Shown in pieces: positions 25,052 through 34,164 of a stretch of 64,000 bases of DNA. Both the position numbers and the translations under genes were made by a program. The stretch is from assembly GCA_016297915.1 (NCBI GenBank), contig JAEDFU010000005.1:1-64000 (forward strand). Reading direction: 5' to 3'. How positions within the stretch are numbered: the stretch's first letter is position 1; each line of letters begins with the position of its first letter. The DNA is from Clostridia bacterium (GTDB lineage Bacteria; Bacillota; Clostridia; Christensenellales; UBA1242). Below the pieces are notes generated by a model. It did not search any database. It worked only from the letters and a program-made list of their open reading frames with translations, and had not been told where the DNA came from.

Positions 25052-25080
25052 AGTATATCACTTAGAGTTTTTTTTTGCAA
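25052..25080 (-). promoter_or_regulatory. Promoter of the glyQS leader
   Basis: On the minus strand TTGCAA (25075-25080), 17 bases, TATACT (25052-25057). It places the start near 25044 and the leader at about 260 bases. Confidence 0.75.
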
Positions 25081-25151
25081 GGCATTTTTGCAAATGCAAC
25101 AATATTTATGTAATTTTTTTGACTGAAAACTCAAAGTTAGTATCAAAATGT

Positions 25152-25180
25152 TTGAAATTTAGATATACTTATGCTAATAT
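25152..25180 (+). promoter_or_regulatory. Promoter of the P-type ATPase gene
   Basis: TTGAAA (25152-25157), 17 bases, TAATAT (25175-25180) preceded by TGC (extended -10). The leader of about 130 bases contains a hairpin (ACTTAGCAAA/TTTGCTGAGT, 25263-25288) without a T run. Confidence 0.7.
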
Positions 25181-25320
25181 ATAAATATACTTTGATATAG
25201 CATAATTTATGTCCAAGTTATAGTAAAAAATAAAAGTATTAAGCCTAAAATTTACAAAAATCACTTAGCAAAGTCAAATTTGCTGAGTCTTAAAAAATAT
25301 AATACAAAAAGGTAAAATAA

Positions 25321-27975
25321 ATGAGTACAACCAAAAAATCTGCAACCAAAAAAACTCAAACTGCCAAAAAACATGTACACAAAAAGACAGAGAGTAGTGT
25401 TGAAGAAAAAAAGAAAAATACCCAAGATATCGAACAAGATACAACATCCAAAATTGAACAAGTTGAAAGTGATATGGGTGTTGTTACATCCGAGGTCGAG
25501 ACCGAACATCAACCAAAACAAAAAAAGGAAGTTGTCATAAAGGCTCCTAGAATTATTCCTAAGGAAGAAGAGAAAAAATCTGTCAAGAAAAACAAGGAAA
25601 AACAAGTCGAGATCGAAAGATTTAATCCTCAAGTTAAGACAGGTCTTACAACTGAGCAAGTCTTGCAACGAAAAGAGCAAAAATTAACCAATATTGTTGA
25701 CAAAAAGAATACAAAAACTTATAAGGCAATTATATTTAGCAACTTATTTTCGTTTTTTAACTTGTTATGTTTGCTTGTAGCTATAGCATTGATATCCGTT
25801 GGTGCAATAGGCGATTGCTTGTTTATGTTTATAGTTTTGGCCAATACTCTTATTGGAATTATTCAAGAAATTAAGGCAAAAAAGACAATTGAAAAAATCA
25901 GCCTCGTCTCCTCTCCTACGGCACTGGTCATAAGAGATAAGATTGAAAACAAAATCCCAGTCAGCGACCTTGTGTTGGATGATATAATTGTCTTGCAAAC
26001 AGGCAAACAAATTTGTGCGGATAGCATAGTTTTGGAAGGTTCTGTTGAGGTAAACGAGAGTTTGCTTACAGGTGAGAGTGTCGCTGTCAAAAAGAATAAG
26101 GGTGACATGCTATACTCTGGTAGCTTTGTTGTAGGTGGCAAATGTTACGCAAGAGTTGATAAAGTTGGCAATAACACATATACTGCCAAACTTGCCGCTC
26201 AAGCCAAACAGTACAAAAAACCAAAAAGCGAACTTATGGGAACGCTTAACACAATTATTACAGTAATTGGTATAATCATAATTCCGCTATCAATTTTGAT
26301 GTTCAAAAACAACTATGATTTGCTTGGAAGTGATAATAGTACAGCCGAAATTATTAGGCGTACAGCAGGCTCAATGATTGGAATGATTCCAGCAGGAATG
26401 TTCTTGCTTACTTCCATGGCTTTGGCTGTAGGAGTTATCAAACTTGCCAAAAAGCGTACACTAGTTCAAGACTTGTATTCTATCGAAATGCTAGCAAGAA
26501 CTGATGTACTTTGTCTAGACAAAACTGGCACAATCACTGACGGAACAATGAAAGTTAGCAATGTTATTCAAATTAAGGCCGACCTTAAACATACGCTTGA
26601 TCATTTGGTTGGCTCAATGCTAACAGCACTTGATGATAACAATCAAACAAGTCGTGCACTTATTACTCACTTTGGCTATTCCAAGGAACTCACAGCATCT
26701 CATGTGTTGCCATTTAATAGCACCAGAAAAATGAGTGGTGTAACATTTAGCAACGGCGAAACATATGTATTTGGTGCACCTGAGTATGTTCTTAAGACCA
26801 AAAATGCACAAGTTGATAACTTAGTCAAGACATATGCAAGCAAGGGCTTTAGGGTACTATTATTTGCTCAATGTGACGGAAATCTCAAAGACGACAAAAT
26901 CCCACCAAAGAGAGAGCCTGTTGCTGTTGTAGTTATTGAGGACCATATCAGAGATGACGCTATGGAAACTATAGCATGGTTTAAGGAAAATGGCGTTGAT
27001 ATCAAGATTATTTCTGGTGATAACCCAATAACAGTTAGCGAAGTGAGTAGGCGTGTTGGAGTTGACAATGCTGATAAATACATAAGTCTTGAAGGACTTA
27101 GTCAGCAACAAGTAATAGACGCAGCCGACAACTATACAATCTTTGGAAGGGTTAGTCCTGAGCAAAAGTGTATACTTGTCAAAGCCCTCAAAGCCAAAGG
27201 CCACAAAGTAGCTATGACTGGTGATGGTGTCAATGATATTTTGGCACTCAAAGAAGCCGACTGTAGCGTTGCTATGGCAAGTGGATCTGAGGCCACAAGA
27301 CTTGTAAGTAACTTAGTGCTACTTGATAGTAACTTTTCTTCGATGCCATCGGTTGTAGCCGAGGGGCGTAGAGTTATTAATAATATCCAAAAATCTTCAT
27401 CATTATTCTTGATGAAAACTATTTACACAATTTTGCTTTCAATATTCTACATTATTATTGGAAGTTTGTATCCGTTTACAACCAAACAAGTATTGCTACT
27501 TGAAACACTTGTTATTGGAATTCCGTCGTTCTTCCTCGCTCTGCAACCTAATAACGAAAAAATTCAGGGTAAATTTATATCCAACCTGCTCTCCAAATCT
27601 TTGCCTGGCGCATTGATACTATTTATTAATGTAATTGCTTGTTATTTGTTTGATCTTGGCATCGGAACAAATGGTCAGTTCCAAACAATGGCATCTCTTG
27701 CAATAACTTTTGTAGGATTGCTTGTGCTATTTAGACTATGCAAACCTTTTGATATCTTTAGAGGTATAATGTTTGCTTGCATGGTAACCTTGTGTGTTGT
27801 AGTACTTTCTGTAAGGTCGTGGGCAAGCTTCTTTGAGTATGTTCCACTTAGTCTACAGAATATATTGTTTATTGTGTGTATAGTTGAAGCGTCATATCCT
27901 ATTTATGATGCAATTGTCAAGGGACTTGACAAACTTATTTATTCCGGTGCTAAATCAACCAAAAAGGAAAACTAA
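25321..27975 (+). CDS. P-type cation-transporting ATPase with Lys-rich N-terminus
   Basis: An 884-residue pump. The phosphorylation site DKTGT has its Asp at residue 400, the actuator motif TGES is near residue 248 and the hinge TGDGVNDILALKEAD near 632. The span before the Asp reads GMIPAGMFLLTSMAL; calcium-type pumps have PEGL here, so a key acidic ion ligand is missing and the substrate (Ca, Mg or other) is open. It is nearest to the CtpE-like branch. Residues 1-115 are very rich in Lys, Glu and Thr (TTKKSATKK) and should be a disordered cytoplasmic head. The stop overlaps the next start by one base. Confidence 0.85.
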   Translation: MSTTKKSATKKTQTAKKHVHKKTESSVEEKKKNTQDIEQDTTSKIEQVESDMGVVTSEVETEHQPKQKKEVVIKAPRIIPKEEEKKSVKKNKEKQVEIERFNPQVKTGLTTEQVLQRKEQKLTNIVDKKNTKTYKAIIFSNLFSFFNLLCLLVAIALISVGAIGDCLFMFIVLANTLIGIIQEIKAKKTIEKISLVSSPTALVIRDKIENKIPVSDLVLDDIIVLQTGKQICADSIVLEGSVEVNESLLTGESVAVKKNKGDMLYSGSFVVGGKCYARVDKVGNNTYTAKLAAQAKQYKKPKSELMGTLNTIITVIGIIIIPLSILMFKNNYDLLGSDNSTAEIIRRTAGSMIGMIPAGMFLLTSMALAVGVIKLAKKRTLVQDLYSIEMLARTDVLCLDKTGTITDGTMKVSNVIQIKADLKHTLDHLVGSMLTALDDNNQTSRALITHFGYSKELTASHVLPFNSTRKMSGVTFSNGETYVFGAPEYVLKTKNAQVDNLVKTYASKGFRVLLFAQCDGNLKDDKIPPKREPVAVVVIEDHIRDDAMETIAWFKENGVDIKIISGDNPITVSEVSRRVGVDNADKYISLEGLSQQQVIDAADNYTIFGRVSPEQKCILVKALKAKGHKVAMTGDGVNDILALKEADCSVAMASGSEATRLVSNLVLLDSNFSSMPSVVAEGRRVINNIQKSSSLFLMKTIYTILLSIFYIIIGSLYPFTTKQVLLLETLVIGIPSFFLALQPNNEKIQGKFISNLLSKSLPGALILFINVIACYLFDLGIGTNGQFQTMASLAITFVGLLVLFRLCKPFDIFRGIMFACMVTLCVVVLSVRSWASFFEYVPLSLQNILFIVCIVEASYPIYDAIVKGLDKLIYSGAKSTKKEN

Positions 27976-28883
27976 TGAATAAATATATATCTGTAAATGC
28001 TATTGCCAAAAAAGAACAACAAAATTTGAACAAATTCGTCTTTGATACCGAAAGTAGATATAGAGGACAACTATTTGCTTTGGCAGACAAAATTCTTGCC
28101 AAAAACAATGTCAAAATGGTTTTACTTTGTGGGCCTAGTTGTGCAGGAAAAACAACAACTGCCAAACTTTTGAAACAAATATTAGAACTCAAAGGTCGTG
28201 GAGTGGATGTAATATCCATGGATGATTTCTTTGTGGATTTGGACAAAAGAAAACCATTGCCAAACGGCAAACCTGACTACGATAGCCCAGATATCTTGGA
28301 TTATGAACTCATGAAAGACTGTTTTTCTAGATACTTTAGGGGCGAAGATGTTAAGTTTCCAGAATATGACTTCAAAGAGAGCAGATCTTTGCGTGGGGTA
28401 AAACCTTACAAATACAAATTTAATTCAATTGTTATATTTGAGGGAATTCATGTTCTTAATCCAAGAGTATTAGAGAGCCTTGGCACCTCTAATTACTTTA
28501 AGATTTATGTTAGTCCTTTGCAATCTTTCAAGGACGACAACTTTGCTTTGAGCTCCAAAAATCTAAGACTGCTTAGAAGATGTATTAGAGATATAGATAG
28601 ACGAAATACTATGCCTCAAAAGACAATGGAAATTTGGCCAGAAGTCTTGGAGGTTGAGGAAAGATTTATCGAACCATTTAGAATAAAAGTTGATTACTAT
28701 GTTGATACAATGCATGAGTACGAACTTGCAGTGTACAAATCCGAAGTAGATAGATTTGTGTCCGAAAATAGAGTGCGCGAAGGGGATATACCTTTTTATG
28801 ATTTGTTCAAAAATCTTACTCCAATCTCAAAGTCAATGATCCCTGATACATCTCTTATGTGGGAGTTTGTAACCAAAGATTAA
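27975..28883 (+). CDS. Uridine kinase-like P-loop protein
   Basis: The 302-residue protein has a Walker A loop GPSCAGKTTTAKLL (about residues 53-66), the DDFF segment after the next strand (SMDDFFVDLDKR) and VIFEGIHVL as Walker-B-like strand, all as in uridine kinase/phosphoribulokinase family members. A lid region with RRCIRDIDRRN follows. Substrate could be uridine or another small alcohol. The ATG overlaps the TAA of the ATPase gene (TAATG), so the two are coupled. A terminator follows. Confidence 0.8.
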   Translation: MNKYISVNAIAKKEQQNLNKFVFDTESRYRGQLFALADKILAKNNVKMVLLCGPSCAGKTTTAKLLKQILELKGRGVDVISMDDFFVDLDKRKPLPNGKPDYDSPDILDYELMKDCFSRYFRGEDVKFPEYDFKESRSLRGVKPYKYKFNSIVIFEGIHVLNPRVLESLGTSNYFKIYVSPLQSFKDDNFALSSKNLRLLRRCIRDIDRRNTMPQKTMEIWPEVLEVEERFIEPFRIKVDYYVDTMHEYELAVYKSEVDRFVSENRVREGDIPFYDLFKNLTPISKSMIPDTSLMWEFVTKD

Positions 28884-28897
28884 TCTATATAATTTAC

Positions 28898-28929
28898 AAA
28901 AATATCCAATTCAAAAGTTGGATATTTTT
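28898..28929 (+). terminator. Terminator after the kinase gene
   Basis: AAAAATATCCAA and TTGGATATTTTT form a perfect 12 bp stem around an eight-base loop. Confidence 0.85.
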
Positions 28930-28930
28930 C

Positions 28931-28979
28931 TTTACAAACCATAATACTAGTGCTATACTATGCCTAGAACAAATGTTCG
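28931..28979 (+). promoter_or_regulatory. Promoter and SOS (LexA/DinR) box of the Y-family polymerase gene
   Basis: TTTACA (28931-28936), 17 bases, TATACT (28954-28959) preceded by TGC. Seven bases later GAACAAATGTTC (28967-28978) fits the Firmicute LexA consensus GAAC-N4-GTTC, placed over the predicted transcription start, where repression would be direct. Confidence 0.85.
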
Positions 28980-29004
28980 AATATGCGAAAAGTGGGAGAA
29001 TATT

Positions 29005-30255
29005 ATGGGGAGATTTATTTTGCACAGCGACTTAAATAACTTTTATGCAAGCGTTGAGAGTCTGTATAACCCAAGTATTCGAAACAAGGCTATAGTCGTA
29101 GTTGGTGATGAGGAAAAGAGGCATGGTATTGTGCTTGCCAAAAATTACATTGCCAAAGGGTATAACATCAAGACTGGAGATACGGTGTGGGAGGCTAGAC
29201 AAAAATGCTGTGGAGAGCTTGTTTGTGTGCCTGCTAGGTTTGAATTATACTTGTATATAAGTAGGCTCGTTAAGGATATATATAGGGAATATTCAGATAG
29301 AGTCGAAAGTTTTGGAATTGACGAGGCGTGGATAGATATCTCACATCTAGCCCAGTCTTATGCTGATGCCGAAAAGATTGCAAATAATATCCGAAGCCGA
29401 ATAATTGCCGAGATTGGTCTTACTGTTAGTATTGGCGTGAGTTACAACAAGGTTTTTGCAAAACTCGGGAGCGATATCAAAAAGCCAAATGCTGTCACCA
29501 CCATAACACAAGATAACTACAAGACCCTTGTGTGGGGGCTTCCGTGTGAGGATTTGCTTTATGTAGGTAGGGCGACAAAAAAGAAGTTTGAAAAAGCAGG
29601 TATCAAGACAATTGGAGACTTGGCAAATACAAATGTCAAGTATCTCAAACTTACTCTTGGCAAAATGGGACTGGTCTTGCATGACTTTGCTTGTGGGCTA
29701 GATAGTAGTGAGGTTACATCAATTCATCAGTCCGAAAAAATCAAATCCTTTGGCAATAGTACAACCTGTCCGATAGACTTAAGTTGTAATGAGCAGGTCA
29801 AGAGTGTTATTTACTTGCTCGCAGAGAGTGTTGCTGAGAGAATGAAAAAAAAGGACGCATACGCAAGTTGTGTGGCCTTGTGGGTTAAGGATACAAATCT
29901 TAAGTCTTTTGAGAGGCAAATTTCACTTGCAAGCCCTACAAATGTGTCTGAGGACATCGCCAAGAATGCTTACAAATTGTTTGTGGAGAATTACGATTGG
30001 AATCTTGATGTTAGGGCTCTTGGAGTTAGGGTGACAAACTTGTGCGACGGCAAAATCCAGTATGATATCTTTAGCACTGGGGAAAACTTAGAGAAAATGC
30101 AAAAATTGGAATGTACAATCGAAAGTCTAAGGTCGAGATTTGGGTATAATATAATTAGACGAGCAAATATTATGGAAAACGAAAAATTGGCAACTCTAAA
30201 TCCAACAACTGAGACTCATATTATACATCCAGTGGGATTTTTTAGACCAGTTTAA
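29005..30255 (+). CDS. dinB: Y-family DNA polymerase (DinB/UmuC type)
   Basis: A translesion polymerase of 416 residues. The palm residues are in LHSDLNNFYASVESL and ESFGIDEAWIDIS (Asp, Asp, Glu), followed by the thumb HhH region (GRATKKKFEKAGIKTIGDLA) and a little-finger domain. GGGAG lies seven bases before ATG 29005; an earlier in-frame ATG at 28960 overlaps the -10 box and the LexA site and is rejected. It is SOS-controlled by the box at 28967. A small gene follows after 21 bases, as happens with UvrX/ImuB-type polymerases. Assignment as Pol IV or UmuC-like is not settled. Confidence 0.9.
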   Translation: MGRFILHSDLNNFYASVESLYNPSIRNKAIVVVGDEEKRHGIVLAKNYIAKGYNIKTGDTVWEARQKCCGELVCVPARFELYLYISRLVKDIYREYSDRVESFGIDEAWIDISHLAQSYADAEKIANNIRSRIIAEIGLTVSIGVSYNKVFAKLGSDIKKPNAVTTITQDNYKTLVWGLPCEDLLYVGRATKKKFEKAGIKTIGDLANTNVKYLKLTLGKMGLVLHDFACGLDSSEVTSIHQSEKIKSFGNSTTCPIDLSCNEQVKSVIYLLAESVAERMKKKDAYASCVALWVKDTNLKSFERQISLASPTNVSEDIAKNAYKLFVENYDWNLDVRALGVRVTNLCDGKIQYDIFSTGENLEKMQKLECTIESLRSRFGYNIIRRANIMENEKLATLNPTTETHIIHPVGFFRPV

Positions 30256-30276
30256 TTGGGGGAATGGTGGTTTTTT

Positions 30277-30504
30277 ATGAAAAAGTATGTCAAAGTTACT
30301 GTTGAAGTGAATGAAAATGGCGACAAAAAGCCTCTTTCTATTGATTTTGACGGCAAAATATATAATATAGATAGAGTTATAGATAGCAAGCCTGCAGTGT
30401 CAATGAAAGTTGGTGGAGTGGGCATCAGATACACTATCCGCATTAATGGGATTGAGACCTATCTATACAGTGAGCGAAACAAATGGTTCGTGGAAGAGAA
30501 GTAA
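30277..30504 (+). CDS. Small beta-rich protein paired with the Y-family polymerase
   Basis: A 75-residue protein starting at ATG 30277 with GGTGG six bases before it. It has alternating hydrophobic strands (VKVTVEVN, LSIDFDGKIYNIDRVID, GIRYTIRINGIETYLYSE) and a final WFVEEK. The pattern recalls the small DUF6504-type proteins beside ImuB/DnaE2 genes of Actinobacteria, but I cannot confirm kinship. Its place 21 bases after an SOS polymerase and before a terminator suggests a partner in translesion synthesis. Confidence 0.6.
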   Translation: MKKYVKVTVEVNENGDKKPLSIDFDGKIYNIDRVIDSKPAVSMKVGGVGIRYTIRINGIETYLYSERNKWFVEEK

Positions 30505-30529
30505 AAAGCATCCTTAATGGATGCTTTTT
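30503..30529. terminator. Bidirectional terminator
   Basis: AAAAAGCATCC and GGATGCTTTTT form a perfect 11 bp stem around five bases. It ends the polymerase operon and the convergent ABC transporter gene. Confidence 0.9.
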
Positions 30530-30530
30530 T

Positions 30531-32312
30531 TTACTCCGCTTCGTCGGTTGGAATAAGCGATTGCTCTTTCTTTTGTTTATGATAAAGATTACGATATTGT
30601 TGGTTCTTTTTCATAAGCTCTTTGTGTGTTCCAAATGCTACAATTTTGCCTTTTTTGATAAAGTATATTGTATCGCAATCCTCAATTGTGCTAAGTCTAT
30701 GTGCAATTGTGATAATTGTATGATCTTTTTTGAGGATGTCCACATTGTCCATAACCTTTTCTTGACTAATATTATCTAGAGCACTTGTTGCCTCGTCAAA
30801 GATTAGGATTTTGCTATTTTTAAGTAGTGCTCTGGCTATGCAAATTCGTTGTTTTTGTCCTCCGCTTAGCCTCGTTCCGCCTTCGCCCAAATAACTATCT
30901 AGTTTGAGGGGAAGTTCTTTGACAAAATCGTCGGCATTGGCGAGTTTTAGTGCGTGATAAATTTCTCTATCTGTTACATCAGGTTTGACCATTTGCATGT
31001 TTTCTCTTATTGTCATATTAAATACATAAGGGAATTGATTAATCATACTAACATTTTTGCCAAAGGATTGGTCAAGGGTTAGACTGTCCACGCCGTCAAA
31101 ATAAATTATTCCAGCTGTTGGATCGTATAGTTTGCAAATCAGCCCTACAATAGTTGATTTGCCACATCCGCTTTCACCTACAAATGCGACATGTGAATTT
31201 GGAACTATGCGAAAAGATACATTATCTAAAATTGTCTCTCCTCTCACATACGAAAAAGTTACATTTTTAAATTCGATATTGCCCGCAAAGTTTTCAATTT
31301 TTGTTAGACCAAACTTGTCATGAGAGTACATTTTTTCGTCCATAAGTTCAAATACTCTGTGTGCATTAACTTCCATTTCCTTAAAGTGGTTTTGCAAATC
31401 TCCAAGTTGAACGGCAAAATCTATAACATTGTTTTTGTAAACATATATAGTGTAAAAAATTGCAAGGTCTAGTTGACTAATTTTGATTAAGTAAATACAA
31501 ATTCCGATAAAGGACAAATTGCATAGTGCACTTACAAAATTGGCCAAAGCGCAAAGTCCATATCCGACATACCATTCCTTGGTGTCTCTCTTCATATACT
31601 CAGTCTGCATAGAATTGACTCTTGAAAGCACTGAGGACGATAGTCCCAGAGTTTTGATATCCTTAATGCCTCTTACACTTTCTCCAATGAGTGAGTTAAT
31701 CTTTTCGCCTTGACTCAAAACCTTTGGCTTGAGTTTGGCAAAATAGTGGATACGGATTTGATACACAAAATATCTAGTCAAGATAAATAGTATCAAAAAA
31801 AGTCCAATCCAAATATTTGTTATAGTTACATATACAATAAATCCAATCTTGCTAATAAACGAAACAACAGTCTCGCTAATCTGCTTAAAAGATGTTGCAA
31901 GGGAGTCAAGGTCGGTTGTAAGTCTTGTAACAAATAGTCCATTGCCAAGATTTTCGTATTCGCCAATATTTATGTTAAATGAATTTTTCAAAACATCAAG
32001 CTTAACATCTCGTTTGACATAATTTTCTAGTTTTTTGAAAAACGGAACTCTTGACATTCCAAGTAGTATTTGGATAACCTCCAATCCAAAAAATACAAGA
32101 GCAAATTTCCAAGCGAGTGGAAAGTTTGTGTCAGCTGTCATGCTGGCAATGACTTTGCCAAGAACCATTGGCGAAAAAAAACTAATAACTGCACTCAGTA
32201 CGAGCAGTAACCAAAACATAAAGCACAAAAATCTGTAATTCTGAAAATATCTTAAATACTTTTTGAGATTTTTGAAACCTTTTAACTTTTGTTTTTCCTC
32301 TAATTCTACCAT
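30531..32312 (-). CDS. ABC exporter, fused permease and ATPase
   Basis: A 593-residue half-transporter with six membrane spans in the first 310 residues and one nucleotide-binding domain: Walker A GESGCGKST, the Q-loop, signature LSGGQKQR, Walker B ILIFDEATSALD and the H-loop IAHRLS. It should act as a homodimer or with a partner from elsewhere; substrate unknown (lipid, peptide or drug). The -10 box TAAAAT ends only six bases before ATG 32312 and no ribosome binding site is present, so the mRNA is probably leaderless. Confidence 0.9.
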   Translation of the reverse strand: MVELEEKQKLKGFKNLKKYLRYFQNYRFLCFMFWLLLVLSAVISFFSPMVLGKVIASMTADTNFPLAWKFALVFFGLEVIQILLGMSRVPFFKKLENYVKRDVKLDVLKNSFNINIGEYENLGNGLFVTRLTTDLDSLATSFKQISETVVSFISKIGFIVYVTITNIWIGLFLILFILTRYFVYQIRIHYFAKLKPKVLSQGEKINSLIGESVRGIKDIKTLGLSSSVLSRVNSMQTEYMKRDTKEWYVGYGLCALANFVSALCNLSFIGICIYLIKISQLDLAIFYTIYVYKNNVIDFAVQLGDLQNHFKEMEVNAHRVFELMDEKMYSHDKFGLTKIENFAGNIEFKNVTFSYVRGETILDNVSFRIVPNSHVAFVGESGCGKSTIVGLICKLYDPTAGIIYFDGVDSLTLDQSFGKNVSMINQFPYVFNMTIRENMQMVKPDVTDREIYHALKLANADDFVKELPLKLDSYLGEGGTRLSGGQKQRICIARALLKNSKILIFDEATSALDNISQEKVMDNVDILKKDHTIITIAHRLSTIEDCDTIYFIKKGKIVAFGTHKELMKKNQQYRNLYHKQKKEQSLIPTDEAE

Positions 32313-32318
32313 ACTTAT

Positions 32319-32347
32319 ATTTTACTTAATAGAATTAACTTTGGCAA
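32319..32347 (-). promoter_or_regulatory. Promoter of the ABC exporter (leaderless)
   Basis: On the minus strand TTGCCA (32342-32347), 17 bases, TAAAAT (32319-32324). Transcription should begin at or next to the A of the ATG at 32312. Confidence 0.7.
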
Positions 32348-32399
32348 GCAAAAAAATATTTTTAATTTATGCATAATAATTTTGTTTGTGCACACAATA

Positions 32400-32473
32400 A
32401 AAATAAGATAAGGATATAACCTTATCTTCTAGCGAGACTAGTGGCAAGGAGTTTTATCCTTGCCTTTTCTCGT
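32400..32473 (-). terminator. Double-hairpin terminator of the M1 peptidase gene
   Basis: Read on the minus strand GGCAAGGA/TCCTTGCC (32443-32464) comes first, then GATAAGG/CCTTATC (32407-32426), followed by TTATTTTTATT. The second hairpin with its T-rich tail is the likely terminator. Confidence 0.65.
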
Positions 32474-32474
32474 T

Positions 32475-33959
32475 TTACTTAATTTCAACAATCTTGACTT
32501 TGCCATTAATCCACGATTCGAATACTGGTCTTAGGTTGCATTTTGCCCCTTTGCAAAATGCTTCAATCAGACTATCTGGGGTAGCAATTTTGAATTTGTT
32601 ATCTTCAAAGTATGTTTGCAAACACTTGATAAATTTGTCTTTGCCAAGAACATCTTTGATGCTATCAAACATAAGCATACCCTTGACATAAGCTATGTAT
32701 ACATATTCGCTTTCGTTATTGTACTCGTTAAGCTTGCGGTTCATTGATGTATCAACGCTGTTAAAGACTTTGGTGTAAACATCTACAAATGTTACATAAC
32801 TATTGGTTGTGTTTTTGATAAGTTCCTTGGTGTTGACATTGTAACTAGGGTTTTCGTTATAAAAAAGTATTGTTGAATATTCAGTAAGCCCCTCGTCAAG
32901 CCAGCCATAATTAAACTCATTGTTTCCTATAATTCCGTACCACCATTGGTGTGCAATCTCGTGAACAATTACATTGATATAATCACTCTGAACATCAACC
33001 ATGTCAGATATGAGAACCAAGTTTGGATACTCCATTCCGCCATGTACAAAGTCAGACTCAACTACGCTCAGTGTGCTATAAGGATACTTGCCAAATAGCT
33101 TGTTAAATGTGTTTACGGAGTCAACTGATGCCCTAATAGCTTCGTTAGGATATTGGTTGTTATAATAGTAGTAATTGACAGTAGTATCTCCAACTTTGTC
33201 ACTAACTACATTGAATTTGTCAGAAAGTACCATTGCAAAATCTCTTACAGTCAATGCCTTGATATTATAATTTGTAGTATCATCGCTTACTTGTTTGTCT
33301 GTAATACTTCCGGTAGTTGCAAGTACCAAGTTGCTTGGGACATTTAGATTTACATTGTAATTGGCAACCTCAGAATAAAATGGATCGCCATTGTAGTGAT
33401 AACTATCAATGACAAAATTTCCATTTTCGTACATGCATGCTATAGGGTAAAAGTTTGCGATATTGATTGTGTCATCTCCGTATCCAAATCTGTGATTTAT
33501 ATTAGGAATGGTGACTGTGTATTCAAAGTAGATATCTATATCATTTCCGGGCTCTAGAGTCTTATTTAATTTTACATTGGCAATGTCCTCATCGTTTCCA
33601 GTAATCTCGATATCTATTGGATTTCCATTGACGCTAATTTTGGAAATCTTTAAGTCACCATAGGAAGAGCCATAACTATAACATTTTTTGTAGTTCAACG
33701 AACTTACGACACTGGACTTTGCTCCAAGTCTAAAGCTTTGAGGATACAAGTGAAACATAACATTTTCCAGTGTTGTATCTGTTCTATTTTTGTAGTTTAC
33801 AGTTTGTTTGCAAGACAGGGTGTGATCCTCGTTGTAAGTTACATCAATTGTGTAGGTGGATAGATTTTTTGAGTAACTAGTAACTTCGTCTTTGTTACAT
33901 CCAGTTGCCAAAAAAATAAGTGGCAACAAAAGTAAAAATAAATATTTTTTGAATTTCAT
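32475..33959 (-). CDS. M1-family metallopeptidase, lipoprotein
   Basis: The 494-residue protein has a lipoprotein signal peptide with lipobox LATGC (Cys at residue 21), so it is anchored on the outside of the membrane. The gluzincin motif HEIAHQWW followed by the third zinc ligand in WLDEGLTEY is intact, and the exopeptidase-type motif reads GGMEYP rather than GAMEN. The N-terminal half is the beta-domain of M1 aminopeptidases. It likely trims peptides outside the cell for uptake. It stands alone between its terminator and a 205 bp gap. Confidence 0.88.
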   Translation of the reverse strand: MKFKKYLFLLLLPLIFLATGCNKDEVTSYSKNLSTYTIDVTYNEDHTLSCKQTVNYKNRTDTTLENVMFHLYPQSFRLGAKSSVVSSLNYKKCYSYGSSYGDLKISKISVNGNPIDIEITGNDEDIANVKLNKTLEPGNDIDIYFEYTVTIPNINHRFGYGDDTINIANFYPIACMYENGNFVIDSYHYNGDPFYSEVANYNVNLNVPSNLVLATTGSITDKQVSDDTTNYNIKALTVRDFAMVLSDKFNVVSDKVGDTTVNYYYYNNQYPNEAIRASVDSVNTFNKLFGKYPYSTLSVVESDFVHGGMEYPNLVLISDMVDVQSDYINVIVHEIAHQWWYGIIGNNEFNYGWLDEGLTEYSTILFYNENPSYNVNTKELIKNTTNSYVTFVDVYTKVFNSVDTSMNRKLNEYNNESEYVYIAYVKGMLMFDSIKDVLGKDKFIKCLQTYFEDNKFKIATPDSLIEAFCKGAKCNLRPVFESWINGKVKIVEIK

Positions 33960-34164
33960 AATTTCTCCTCTGAAATTTTTTGAATGTTGGATTTTTCTAA
34001 AACATGTATATTACTGCAAATCCAAAATTATGCTAAACTCCAAATTCAATTGAGCAAACACCAAAAAATATTTAACAAATAAGTTAATTTTGTGTAATAA
34101 TATTTATGATTATTCAAATAATTTGCTCTGTACTGATTTTTTTAGCTTTGAATAAATTTAACTC

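Noticed and set aside
28960..29004. Upstream ATG of the Y-family polymerase gene
   Set aside because: It overlaps the -10 box and the LexA site; the later ATG has a proper ribosome binding site and the family N-terminus.
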